A program made the translations under genes and the position numbers. DNA of 7,959 nucleotides, from positions 1-7,959 of the forward strand of contig DATLQX010000393.1 in assembly GCA_035534995.1 (NCBI GenBank), written 5' to 3'. The notes below the pieces were generated by a model. It saw only the letters and a program-made list of their open reading frames with translations, made no database searches and was not told the origin of the DNA. How positions within the stretch are numbered: the first letter of the stretch is position 1; the number at the start of each line of letters is the position of its first letter. The DNA comes from JANWHV01 sp035534995 (GTDB lineage: Bacteria > Chloroflexota > UBA5177 > JANWHV01). Shown here piece by piece: positions 1 to 6,762 of this stretch.

Positions 1-752
1 AGCGCGAAGGCGCTTACCCTGCCCTCCACCTCGGTCTTGAGGTCGCGCAGCGCCGCCGCGACCACCAGCATATGCTCGAAGGCGTTGATCCCCTCATGTT
101 GCAGGCCGACATGCGCCGGCTTGCCCTTCACCGTGACACGCAGGGTAATGGCCCCGCGGTTGGCGTTCCAGACGACGCCGGCGGTCGGCTCCGCTGTCAG
201 CATACCGATGCCGTCCCGGCCGAGCAGGCCCGCCTCGGCCAGGTACCGTGACCCGCGCCGGCCCGCGGTCTCTTCGTCCGGCACGATGACCAGGCCGACC
301 CGGCCGTCCAGGGAAATGTCGGCGTCGCGCAACGCCGCGACGGCATGGATCATCGCGGCAAGTCCGCTCTTCATGTCGGAGGAGCCGCGCCCGAACAGGC
401 GCCCGCCCTCGATCCGCGGCGCGAACTGGGCCGGGTCCGTCGTGGGCACGACATCGTAGTGGCCATGGAAATAGAGCGTCCGCGCGCCGCCGCCATGGAA
501 ACCGAGTACACAGGAACGCGGATACGGATCGGACGCGCCCACGGAGAGCGCGGGATCGGGCGGCACCTCAAGCACGGTGTACTCCAGATCGAGGTCGCGC
601 AACTTATTCGCGATGGCACGCGTACAGGCCGGATAGGCCGCGCCGGGCGGATTTTGGGTTGGGATGGCGATGAGGTCTTTGGTGAACTCGACCATGCTGG
701 GCCGGTATGCCGCGACGGCGGCGGTGACTCGCCGCGCCAGGATCGTGTCCAT
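1..752 (-). CDS. M20-family metallopeptidase (ArgE/DapE/aminoacylase type), 3' end cut by the window
   Basis: This is a zinc-dependent hydrolase of the M20 family, cytoplasmic, cleaving an amide bond in an N-acyl amino acid, a small dipeptide or a similar substrate. The first 250 residues are present. Visible landmarks are the first metal motif HGHYDVVP (His98, Asp100), the bridging aspartate in GRGSSDMKSG (Asp126), the catalytic and metal glutamates in VPDEETAG (Glu160, Glu161), a further metal ligand in TAEPT (about Glu188), and the start of the dimerisation domain with the Ala-His pair at about 213-214. Family members usually run to 370-430 residues, so the C-terminal part, including the last metal histidine, lies outside the window. 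The ATG at 752 is preceded by GGAGGAGG with a 5-base gap. The gene lies 42 bases downstream of the RhtA-like exporter on the same strand, so co-transcription is likely. The exact substrate cannot be read; ArgE, DapE and aminoacylase-like roles are all open. Confidence 0.92.
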   Translation of the reverse strand, partial: MDTILARRVTAAVAAYRPSMVEFTKDLIAIPTQNPPGAAYPACTRAIANKLRDLDLEYTVLEVPPDPALSVGASDPYPRSCVLGFHGGGARTLYFHGHYDVVPTTDPAQFAPRIEGGRLFGRGSSDMKSGLAAMIHAVAALRDADISLDGRVGLVIVPDEETAGRRGSRYLAEAGLLGRDGIGMLTAEPTAGVVWNANRGAITLRVTVKGKPAHVGLQHEGINAFEHMLVVAAALRDLKTEVEGRVSAFA

Positions 753-757
753 GCTAT

Positions 758-765
758 CCTCCTCC
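758..765 (-). promoter_or_regulatory. Ribosome binding site of the M20 peptidase
   Basis: The minus strand reads GGAGGAGG five bases before the ATG at 752. It fixes that start and indicates strong independent initiation on the second gene of the pair. The same octamer precedes the TetR gene. Confidence 0.75.
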
Positions 766-794
766 GCTGACGCCGTGACCCTTACGGCTGATCG

Positions 795-1724
795 TCAATC
801 ACCGGCCCTCGACCGGGCGCTCCCAACCGAGGCCAGGGTAACTCCCACCAGGGCCAGAAGGGCGCGCAACCCCAGGGCCTGGTGGAGGAGGATCGCCCCG
901 ACCAGCGCCGCCACCGCGGGCTCAAGGCTCATCAGCACCCCGAACACCTGGGCGGGGAGACGTTTGAGCGCGGCATGCTCCAGGGAAAAGGGGATCACCG
1001 TGGAGAGCATCGACACGCCGAGACCGGCCGCCAGCAACCGCGGGTCGCTCAGAAGCGGCCCACTGGCTCCGATCCCCAGAGGGAGCGTGACCAGGCAGGA
1101 AATGCCCATGGCCAGGGCCAAGCCTGACTGACCAGGGAAGGCCCGCCCTACTCGAACATTGAGCAGGATGTAGGCAGCCCAGCCGCCGGCCGCCGTCAGG
1201 GCGAGCACGGCGCCGAGTGGGTCAATGGCGGCGTTTCCCCAGGGAGCCAGCAGCAGGATGCCCGCGGCGGCGAAGGCGGCCCACAGGAGATCCAGGCGGC
1301 GACGTGATCCGATGACCGCCACGCACAACGGACCCACGAACTCCAGGGTAACGGCGATTCCCAGGGGGAGACGGGCGATGGCCGAGTAGAACGACAGATT
1401 CATCCCAGCAATGGTCAGGCCGAAGACCACCATGGCTACATAGTCCGCCCGCGCATGGCCCCGGATCCGTGGGCGGCCCACCGCCAGCATGATCAAAGCG
1501 GCAAAGCCGATCCGCAAAAAGACGGTGCCGCCGGGCCCCAGCGTGGCAAATAGGCCCTTGGCCAGGGCCGCCCCCACCTGCACCGACAGGATAGACATCA
1601 GGATCAATCCGGTGGGCGGCACGGCGCCTGCCGCTTCCCGCAGCCGGGCGGTGGGGCTTGGCAGGGGGGACGCTACCGTCCGCGCTTCCTGGGACAGGGC
1701 GGACACCCGAGCGGCACTGATCAT
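795..1724 (-). CDS. rhtA: RhtA-like EamA/DMT exporter (threonine/homoserine exporter type)
   Basis: This is an inner-membrane permease of the DMT superfamily with two EamA repeats and about ten predicted membrane helices; the family exports amino acids and other small metabolites. Recalled E. coli RhtA matches along its length: the first helix with QVGAALAKGLF (49-59), GMNLSFYSAI followed by LPLGIAVTLEFVGPL (about 107-133), SRRRLDLLW (140-148), GWAAYILLN (181-189) and SLEHAALKRLPAQVFGVLMS (247-266) followed by LEPAVAAL. This points to the RhtA branch rather than a generic EamA protein. The protein is 309 residues from the ATG at 1724, with about 20 more N-terminal residues than RhtA. The Shine-Dalgarno site directly before this ATG is weak (GGCGGGA). 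Internal starts such as the GTG of Val35 are therefore possible, or translation may be coupled to the small upstream frame at 1721-1753. Specificity for threonine or homoserine is inferred from similarity only. It is the first gene of a likely operon with the M20 peptidase. Confidence 0.9.
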   Translation of the reverse strand: MISAARVSALSQEARTVASPLPSPTARLREAAGAVPPTGLILMSILSVQVGAALAKGLFATLGPGGTVFLRIGFAALIMLAVGRPRIRGHARADYVAMVVFGLTIAGMNLSFYSAIARLPLGIAVTLEFVGPLCVAVIGSRRRLDLLWAAFAAAGILLLAPWGNAAIDPLGAVLALTAAGGWAAYILLNVRVGRAFPGQSGLALAMGISCLVTLPLGIGASGPLLSDPRLLAAGLGVSMLSTVIPFSLEHAALKRLPAQVFGVLMSLEPAVAALVGAILLHQALGLRALLALVGVTLASVGSARSRAGD

Positions 1725-1753
1725 CTATGTCCCGCCGGCATCCTACAGGTCAT
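1721..1753 (-). other. Candidate 10-codon leader reading frame overlapping the exporter start (ATGA)
   Basis: A short frame, MTCRMPAGHR, starts at an ATG at 1753. That ATG is preceded by a good Shine-Dalgarno sequence, GGAGG (1761-1765), at a 7-base gap. Its TGA stop (1723-1721) overlaps the ATG of the RhtA-like gene (1724-1722) as ATGA, the arrangement typical of translational coupling. The main gene's own ribosome site is weak, which makes coupling plausible. With only ten codons, coding potential cannot be judged, and the pattern could be chance. Confidence 0.3.
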
Positions 1754-2104
1754 GACTCATCCTCCAGAGTCTCGGCCACCTAGTGCTGACCTCCGCCGGG
1801 TTCGTTTGCTCCCCCCCAACTGAGGTCGGGTGGTAGCGCCGGGCCGACTGCGGTCGAGGGATCAATCAGAGCGGCCGTTGTACCGGCTCTCCGATGAATC
1901 ATACCGCCAAGCCTCGCCGGCCGGGGCATCCACCAGCCATACGATCAGCCTATCGAATCAAACTTTACACGCCAGTGGTCAGGTTGGCGCTGTCGGCAAT
2001 CCTGCCAATAGCGTGGAGTTGTGACCGTGCGGATCAGCTCATGATCCTGTGACCATCGCTGCCATGGGGTGATACCATGCTCGCATCGCCTCGGGAAGGG
2101 GTTT
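1725..2104. other. Divergent intergenic region between the RhtA-like gene and the luciferase-like gene
   Basis: This 380-base stretch should hold the promoters of both outward-facing genes. No convincing -35/-10 pair was found on either strand. A TTTACA (1964-1969) has no -10 partner at the right distance. It contains the candidate leader frame next to the exporter, a run of seven C (1811-1817), and a small dyad with flanking direct repeats near the luciferase-like gene (2020-2054). Several short open frames here show no ribosome site or recognisable protein. Confidence 0.6.
2020..2054. promoter_or_regulatory. Candidate operator: GGATCA-N5-TGATCC flanked by TGTGACC repeats
   Basis: A 6-bp inverted repeat, GGATCA (2031-2036) and TGATCC (2042-2047) with a 5-base spacer, lies about 60 bases before the luciferase-like gene. 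It is bracketed by direct copies of TGTGACC at 2020-2026 and 2048-2054, 28 bases apart. It could bind a dimeric regulator. The arms are short and no promoter was found to anchor it, so this is weak. Confidence 0.2.
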
Positions 2105-3070
2105 ATGATGGACGGTAAGAGCGTGCGGTTCGATATGTTCGCGTGGCAGGTGGTACCCTGGCCGGTCTTGTGCGCCGATGTCCGCTACCTGGAGACATTG
2201 GACATCGGAACAGTCTGGCTCGGCGATGCGTACGCGATGCCGCCCGCCCATGGCGGTTCCGTCCTGGAGGTCTGGACCACGCTGGCAGCCCTAGCGGCCC
2301 ATACCACGCGGGTAAGGCTGGGGACGCTGATCAGTAACGTGGCGTTGCGGCACCCCGCGATGTTGGCAAAGCAGGCGGCAACGGTGGACTGTATCTCGGC
2401 GGGGCGGCTCGATCTCGGCCTCGGCCCTGGCGAACCCCTAGAGACGACCTGGTTGGGTCTTCCTGCCCTGACGCCCGGCGCCCGCGTCGATCGCCTCGCT
2501 GAAGCTGTGGAGGTGATCGACCGCCTCCTACGGGATCATAGGGTTAGCTACCAGGGAGCGTATTATCAACTGGATGACGCCCCGCTTGACCCTATTCCAG
2601 TGCAGCGACCGCGTCCTCCACTGATCGTCGCGGCGGAAGGCAAACGGGCGCTCCGGATTGCGGCGCGGCACGCGGATGTCTGGGTCACAATCCCTGAGGG
2701 CAAAGGGACGCGCGAAGACGCGATTCGCAGCGTGCGCGAGCGTGGCCAACTCCTTGACGAATATTGCGGCGCGCTCGGTCGCGATCCATCAACCGTCGAG
2801 CGTGCGTGCATCGCCGGGTGGGGCGGGCCCGAAGCGCCGTTTGCCTCCGTCGAGGTGCTCCGGGATTTTGTCGGCCGGTATCGGGAAGCGGGAGTACAGC
2901 GGATCATCTTCTGTTTCGGGAGCGCGGCAACGCCCGCTCCCTATGATGCGTGGATTGCCTCGGGAGCCTGGGCGAGCCGCGAGGCGCTAGATGCGTTTGC
3001 CGCCCAGTTGATAACCGACCTGAGCAGCCCGAGCCGCACTATGCCCGCGGCGCCTCCCACCACAAGGTGA
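2105..3070 (+). CDS. LLM-class (luciferase-like) flavin-dependent oxidoreductase, probably F420- or FMN-dependent
   Basis: A 321-residue TIM-barrel protein of the bacterial luciferase-like superfamily, cytoplasmic, using a reduced deazaflavin or flavin for oxidoreduction of an unknown substrate. Family features are the N-terminal strand RFDMFAWQV (8-16), the stretch VWTTLAALAAHTTRVRLGTL (56-75), HPAMLAKQAATVDCISAGRL (83-102) followed by the glycine-rich DLGLGPGEP (103-111), ARVDRLAEAVEVIDRLL (126-142), YQGAYYQLDDA (149-159) and the late barrel strand PPLIVAAEGKRALRIAARHADVW (171-193). Length is normal for the family. The ATG at 2105, or the adjacent one at 2108, follows GGGAAGGGG at 2093-2101; an upstream in-frame GTG at 2069 has no good ribosome site and would add twelve unconvincing residues. 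It is a single-gene unit, divergent from the RhtA-like gene and convergent with the methyltransferase, overlapping its 3' end by 32 bases. Cofactor choice between F420 and FMN cannot be settled here. Confidence 0.9.
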   Translation: MMDGKSVRFDMFAWQVVPWPVLCADVRYLETLDIGTVWLGDAYAMPPAHGGSVLEVWTTLAALAAHTTRVRLGTLISNVALRHPAMLAKQAATVDCISAGRLDLGLGPGEPLETTWLGLPALTPGARVDRLAEAVEVIDRLLRDHRVSYQGAYYQLDDAPLDPIPVQRPRPPLIVAAEGKRALRIAARHADVWVTIPEGKGTREDAIRSVRERGQLLDEYCGALGRDPSTVERACIAGWGGPEAPFASVEVLRDFVGRYREAGVQRIIFCFGSAATPAPYDAWIASGAWASREALDAFAAQLITDLSSPSRTMPAAPPTTR

Positions 3071-3860
3071 CCACGGGCCGCGGTGGGAGGCTCACCGCGC
3101 CGGTCTCGCCGATGATCCGGGCCCCGAGCGCATCCTCGATCTCCGCGTCGTGCGCCGCGGGCAGACAGAGTCGCCGGCGCACCCAGGCCACCAGTTCCGC
3201 GCGGGCACTCGGGCCGGACCAGGCGATCGTGGGGGCTATCCAGTCCACGCGCTCAGGCGCCAGCCCCGTTTCCACCAGCACCGCCACCGCGTCGCTCGCC
3301 GTGGGCGTCGTGGGCCGGGCTAGCCCATGGAAGCGGAGCCACAGATCATTGAGGGCGCTCATGGGATGTTCCGCCGTCAGCTCCAGAACCACGCGCCGGC
3401 GCGCATGGCTGGTGAGGGCCAGCACGAACGGCGCCAGATCCGGCACGTTGTAGGCCACGTTGTGGCACACCACAAGATCGGCGACCGGGGTCTGGTCCGC
3501 GGTCGCCGGCCAGGCGCCCTCGATGGTGGTCACGATCTTGCCTCGCGCCTCGCCCCGTTCGCGGAAGGCTCGCAGCATCGACGCCGAGGGATCGACACCG
3601 ATCAGGTGTCCAGCGGCCCGCGCCAGCGGCAGCGCCGCCGCGCCCGCCCCGCACCCCACATCCAACACCGAGCCGCCCACCGGCAGCGCCGCCAGGGCCC
3701 GCTCGGTGGAGGGCGTCAGGTGCTCCATCGCCGCGTCGGCCCTCCGCGCGAAAACCTCGGTGGGGAAGCTCCATGGTGATTCGGGCGCCGCCGCGAGGAT
3801 CGCGGGCGGGATAGCCCACTCCGCCAGGGCCTGCCTCCACCGATCCGCCGCGCTCGCCAT
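3039..3860 (-). CDS. Class I SAM-dependent methyltransferase
   Basis: A 273-residue cytoplasmic Rossmann-fold methyltransferase that transfers a methyl group from S-adenosylmethionine to an unidentified acceptor. Motif I is VLDVGCGAG (65-73), the post-I acidic strand is LIGVD (86-90), and the motif II region is ADLVVCHNVAYNV (127-139). An N-terminal helical segment with a proline-rich PESPWSFPTEVFARRAD stretch (26-42) precedes the fold, as in many uncharacterised actinobacterial and Chloroflexota methyltransferases. The ATG at 3860 is chosen because GGGAGG stands eight bases before it; a TTG at 3884 would add eight residues and has no such site. It begins 33 bases after the TetR stop codon on the same strand, so it is probably the third gene of the MMPL-TetR operon. 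It may modify the exported compound or a cellular target of it, but that is inference. Its tail overlaps the convergent luciferase-like gene by 32 bases. Confidence 0.9.
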   Translation of the reverse strand: MASAADRWRQALAEWAIPPAILAAAPESPWSFPTEVFARRADAAMEHLTPSTERALAALPVGGSVLDVGCGAGAAALPLARAAGHLIGVDPSASMLRAFRERGEARGKIVTTIEGAWPATADQTPVADLVVCHNVAYNVPDLAPFVLALTSHARRRVVLELTAEHPMSALNDLWLRFHGLARPTTPTASDAVAVLVETGLAPERVDWIAPTIAWSGPSARAELVAWVRRRLCLPAAHDAEIEDALGARIIGETGAVSLPPRPVVTLWWEAPRA

Positions 3861-3868
3861 AGGGCGTA

Positions 3869-3874
3869 CCTCCC
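3869..3874 (-). promoter_or_regulatory. Ribosome binding site fixing the methyltransferase start
   Basis: The minus strand reads GGGAGG eight bases before the ATG at 3860, favouring it over the TTG at 3884. Confidence 0.7.
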
Positions 3875-3893
3875 GTGCGTCCAATGATAGCGG

Positions 3894-4508
3894 TTATAGG
3901 GGTCGCGGTGTCTCCGCGCGCAATCCGTCCAGCAGGAGGCGCATCGCCTGCTCACCCTGGCGAGCGGGCCGCACCACCTCGGGATCCACCATCCAGAGCA
4001 AAGCTAGCCCCTCCAGGAGAGCGACCACCGTCATCGCCACCACTTGAGCATCCACCCCGGCCCGGAACTCTCCTGAGTCGATACCGCGCTGGATGATCGC
4101 CCCCAGCACATCGCGGAACTCGCCAAAGTAGATCCGCAGATAGTCACGAACGACACTCTGGCGCGCGGCGACCGCGTAGAACTCGAAGGAGATTGCCCGT
4201 ACACCAGGGATTCGCTCCATATCCTGAGCGGAGGAGCGCACGATGTCGATCAATTGGGAAGCCACGGGTTCAGAGGATGCTCTCAGCTGCCGCATTTCTT
4301 GTAACGCGCGGGCGAAGGAGAAGCGAAGTATGGCAAAGATAATCGCATCCTTGCTCTTGTAATAGAGATAGAGGGCTCCTTTGCTCAGCCTCGCCTCGGC
4401 CGCGATGTCGTCCATCCGCGCCTGGTGAAAGCCCAGGCGGGCGAAGACCGTGGCGGCCGCGTCGAGGATCTGGCTCTTCCGCGTCTCGCTTACGTCTTCT
4501 CGCGGCAT
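3894..4508 (-). CDS. TetR/AcrR-family transcriptional regulator
   Basis: A 204-residue one-component repressor, cytoplasmic and DNA-bound. The N-terminal TetR helix-turn-helix covers about residues 8-55: ILDAAATVFARLGFHQARMD (14-33), then DIAAEARLSKGALYLYYKSKD (34-54) with the recognition-helix signature SKGALYLYYKSKD. The remainder is the all-helical ligand-binding and dimerisation domain typical of the family, ending with GVDAQVVAMTVVALLEGLAL (151-170). The ATG at 4508 is fixed by GGAGGAGG six bases upstream; the frame stays open upstream but runs into the MMPL gene. It lies 46 bases downstream of the MMPL stop, and the methyltransferase follows after 33 bases. The 18-bp palindrome at the MMPL promoter is its most likely operator, giving negative autoregulation of the whole operon. 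The inducer is unknown; substrates of the MMPL pump are the natural candidates. Confidence 0.95.
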   Translation of the reverse strand: MPREDVSETRKSQILDAAATVFARLGFHQARMDDIAAEARLSKGALYLYYKSKDAIIFAILRFSFARALQEMRQLRASSEPVASQLIDIVRSSAQDMERIPGVRAISFEFYAVAARQSVVRDYLRIYFGEFRDVLGAIIQRGIDSGEFRAGVDAQVVAMTVVALLEGLALLWMVDPEVVRPARQGEQAMRLLLDGLRAETPRPL

Positions 4509-4514
4509 TGGACC

Positions 4515-4522
4515 CCTCCTCC
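4515..4522 (-). promoter_or_regulatory. Ribosome binding site fixing the TetR start
   Basis: The minus strand reads GGAGGAGG six bases before the ATG at 4508. This rules out the longer in-frame extension that would overlap the end of the MMPL gene. Confidence 0.75.
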
Positions 4523-4532
4523 GACAGTGTAC

Positions 4533-4552
4533 CGGTCGAGCCGGGCTGACCG
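4533..4552. repeat. Imperfect dyad in the MMPL-TetR gap
   Basis: CGGTC (4533-4537) and AGCC pair with GGCT and GACCG (4548-4552) around a central G, with one extra base on the left side. The outer GGTC/GACC halves resemble the core of the palindrome at 6707-6724. It could be a minor regulator site or an RNA fold, or mere chance in GC-rich DNA. Confidence 0.2.
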
Positions 4553-4554
4553 CG

Positions 4555-6669
4555 CTATGCCACCGTTTCATGCGAGATGGGCACTGGTTGGTCCCGCCCA
4601 CCGCTTTGGGCTAGCCTGGAGGGCCACCAACTTCGCTCGTTCACGATGAAGACCAGGGCTGGGACCAGAATACTCCGCACCACCACCGTATCCAGGAGGA
4701 TACCGAAGGCCACCGCGAAGCCGATCTCCACCAACTGCTTGAGCGGCAACACGGCCAGCACGGAGAAGGTACCGGCCAGGATCAGCCCGGCCGAGGTGAT
4801 AATCCCGCCGGTGGCGGCCAGCCCACGCAACATGCCCTGCGCCGTACCATGGGTCAGCGATTCCTCGCGCACCCTGCTGATCAGGAAGATGTTGTAGTCC
4901 ACCCCAAGGGCCACCAGGAAGAGGAAGACAAAGGTAGGGATGTCGGATTCGATCCCCGCGAAACCGAACAGGTAGCGGAAGGCATACACGCTGATCCCGA
5001 GAGAAGCGAAAAAGGAGAGAACCACGGTGAGGATCAGATACAGCGGCGCCACCACCGAGCGCAACAGCAGGCTGAGGATGATCAGAATCACCAACAACAA
5101 CACCGGCGCTATAAGGTTGAGATCGCGATTGGCGGCGTCATTGGTGTCGCGGGCAATCGCCGTCTCGCCGCCGACCAGCACCGTGGCCCCAGGGGGAGCC
5201 GCCGCGTGTACGGCCTGCCGTAAGACGCTGATCCGGGCCAGGGCCGGTGGGCCATAGGGATCGTCGGTGAAGACCACGAGCCCCTCCACGTAGCCGTCGC
5301 TCCCCAGCGCCGGAGGCAGGGCGATCGGGGCCACGCCGGGTACCCGATGGGCGGCGCGCATCACCGCCGGCAGGGCGCTCACCGGGCGCGCGATCACCAC
5401 GGTGGGGGAAAGTAAACCGGCCGGCTCGGCTGCCTTGATCAGATCGAATCCCTGGACGCTCTCCGGCGGGCTGATGAAGCCATTCTGAAAGTTGAGCGTA
5501 TCCCGGGAGGTTGCAACCCCGGTCGCTCCCAGCAGCAGGGCCACGCAGACCACGGCGGCGATCGGGCGGGGGCGACGGCGCGTGAACTCGCCCACTCGCC
5601 GCCAGAAAGTATGGGCCGGAACCGCCATCCCACCCGCTTTGGGCGTGGCCGGCCAGAAGGCCACTGGGCCGGCGATCTGCAACAAGGCCGGGAAGAGGGT
5701 CAAGCCAGCCAGGAGGGTGAAGGCAATGCCAATCGCCAGAATGGGCCCCAGGTTGTGGGTGGAGCGGAGGGTAGCCAGCAGGAGAGTGAGCATGGCCGCC
5801 AGCACGGTGGAACCGCTGGAGAGGAGGGCAGGCCCCGCCTTGCGCAGCGTATCGGCCATGGCGGCGTGGCGATCGGCGGTTACATGGAGTTCTTCCCGAT
5901 AGCGGGCCACCAACAAGAGCGCGTAGTCGGTACCGGCCCCGAACATCAGGACCGGCAGCACGCTGGCGGACTGGCCATCCACGGTCAGCCCGGCATGGGT
6001 GGCCAGCAGATAGAGGATGGCCGCGACGATCATATAGGCGGCGCCAACGCAGGCCAGGGGAAGGAGGGGCAGAATGGGAGAGCGATAGATCAGAAGCAAC
6101 AAGACCAGGACCAGGCTCACCGTGATCCCCAGGATCAGGCCATCAATCGAACTGAACGATTTGAGCGTATCGACCAGAAAGGCGGCCGGACCAGTGACCC
6201 GGATGGTCAGCCCATCACCGCCATGCCCAACCCGCGCCCGGATCGAGTCGATGGCCTGCTGAGCCTTGGTGGCGTCGCTGTCCTGCATGGCCATGCTGAG
6301 GCTGGCCACCGTGCCGTTCGCGGCCGGAGGGTCGGCGGTGGGCGGCTGAACTCCTGGCGGGAGGCCGGCGCCGTGGAACGAGGCCATGGCGGCGCGCATG
6401 CGCGCCCGATCCGCCGCGGTCAGGCCGCCGGGGCGTTGGTACACCACGATCGCCTGGGCCAGACGGCCGTCGGGAAATTGATTTTGCAGAATCGTGGTCG
6501 CCTGGGTGGACTCGGCGCCGCTGGGGGTAAAGAGAGCCGGATTATCGCTCTGCACGTTGTTGAACTGGATCGAGAAGTTAGCCAGGGCCACGACCGGAAT
6601 CAGCCAGAGGGCCAGCATGATCCATTTGGCGCGTGGCCCCACGGACAGCAACAGAAGTCGGGAAAGCAT
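4555..6669 (-). CDS. MMPL-family (RND superfamily) transporter
   Basis: A 704-residue polytopic inner-membrane transporter with the duplicated RND plan: helix 1 (about 13-33), a large extracytoplasmic loop, helices 2-6 (about 175-332), helix 7 (about 368-386), a second loop, and helices 8-12 (about 520-676). Both proton-relay motifs are present: GTDYALLLVARYREE (Asp248-Tyr249) and GVDYNIFLISRVREE (Asp591-Tyr592), equivalent to the paired Asp-Tyr of MmpL3 and other MMPL proteins. It should use the proton gradient to export lipids, hydrophobic metabolites or drugs; the substrate is not readable. The ATG at 6669 is preferred because AAGGGGTGATC, close to the full anti-Shine-Dalgarno complement, ends six bases before it. 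A GTG at 6681 would start inside that site. It is the first gene of the MMPL-TetR-methyltransferase operon, under the promoter at 6733-6762. Confidence 0.95.
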   Translation of the reverse strand: MLSRLLLLSVGPRAKWIMLALWLIPVVALANFSIQFNNVQSDNPALFTPSGAESTQATTILQNQFPDGRLAQAIVVYQRPGGLTAADRARMRAAMASFHGAGLPPGVQPPTADPPAANGTVASLSMAMQDSDATKAQQAIDSIRARVGHGGDGLTIRVTGPAAFLVDTLKSFSSIDGLILGITVSLVLVLLLLIYRSPILPLLPLACVGAAYMIVAAILYLLATHAGLTVDGQSASVLPVLMFGAGTDYALLLVARYREELHVTADRHAAMADTLRKAGPALLSSGSTVLAAMLTLLLATLRSTHNLGPILAIGIAFTLLAGLTLFPALLQIAGPVAFWPATPKAGGMAVPAHTFWRRVGEFTRRRPRPIAAVVCVALLLGATGVATSRDTLNFQNGFISPPESVQGFDLIKAAEPAGLLSPTVVIARPVSALPAVMRAAHRVPGVAPIALPPALGSDGYVEGLVVFTDDPYGPPALARISVLRQAVHAAAPPGATVLVGGETAIARDTNDAANRDLNLIAPVLLLVILIILSLLLRSVVAPLYLILTVVLSFFASLGISVYAFRYLFGFAGIESDIPTFVFLFLVALGVDYNIFLISRVREESLTHGTAQGMLRGLAATGGIITSAGLILAGTFSVLAVLPLKQLVEIGFAVAFGILLDTVVVRSILVPALVFIVNERSWWPSRLAQSGGRDQPVPISHETVA

Positions 6670-6706
6670 GGCCTCGATCACCCCTTCATAGTGCGCCTAC
6701 TCAATG

Positions 6707-6724
6707 TGACTGACCGGTCAGTCA
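6707..6724. promoter_or_regulatory. 18-bp perfect palindrome, probable TetR operator
   Basis: TGACTGACCGGTCAGTCA is a perfect 18-bp palindrome with no spacer. It lies between the -10 (6733-6738) and the MMPL start, at the expected transcription start, where a bound dimer would block initiation. Size, symmetry and the GACCGGTC core resemble known TetR-family operators, and a TetR gene is second in the operon. Assignment to that regulator is inferred. Confidence 0.85.
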
Positions 6725-6732
6725 TTATTCGC

Positions 6733-6762
6733 AGCATACTACGGAGAGGCGGCGTCTGTCAA
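6733..6762 (-). promoter_or_regulatory. Sigma70-type promoter of the MMPL-TetR-methyltransferase operon
   Basis: On the minus strand a perfect -35, TTGACA (6757-6762), is followed after 18 bases by TATGCT (6733-6738) as the -10. An alternative -10, TAGTAT, lies three bases upstream with a 15-base spacer. Transcription would begin near 6726, at the edge of the palindrome, giving a leader of about 57 bases. Confidence 0.75.

Noticed and set aside
2041..2117. Several tiny overlapping start-stop frames before the luciferase-like gene
   Set aside because: They lack clear Shine-Dalgarno sites, and the strong GGGAAGGGG serves the ATG pair at 2105/2108.
3346..3840. A 164-codon minus-strand frame inside the methyltransferase
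   Set aside because: It is an out-of-frame reading of the methyltransferase gene; the true frame carries the SAM motif VLDVGCGAG.
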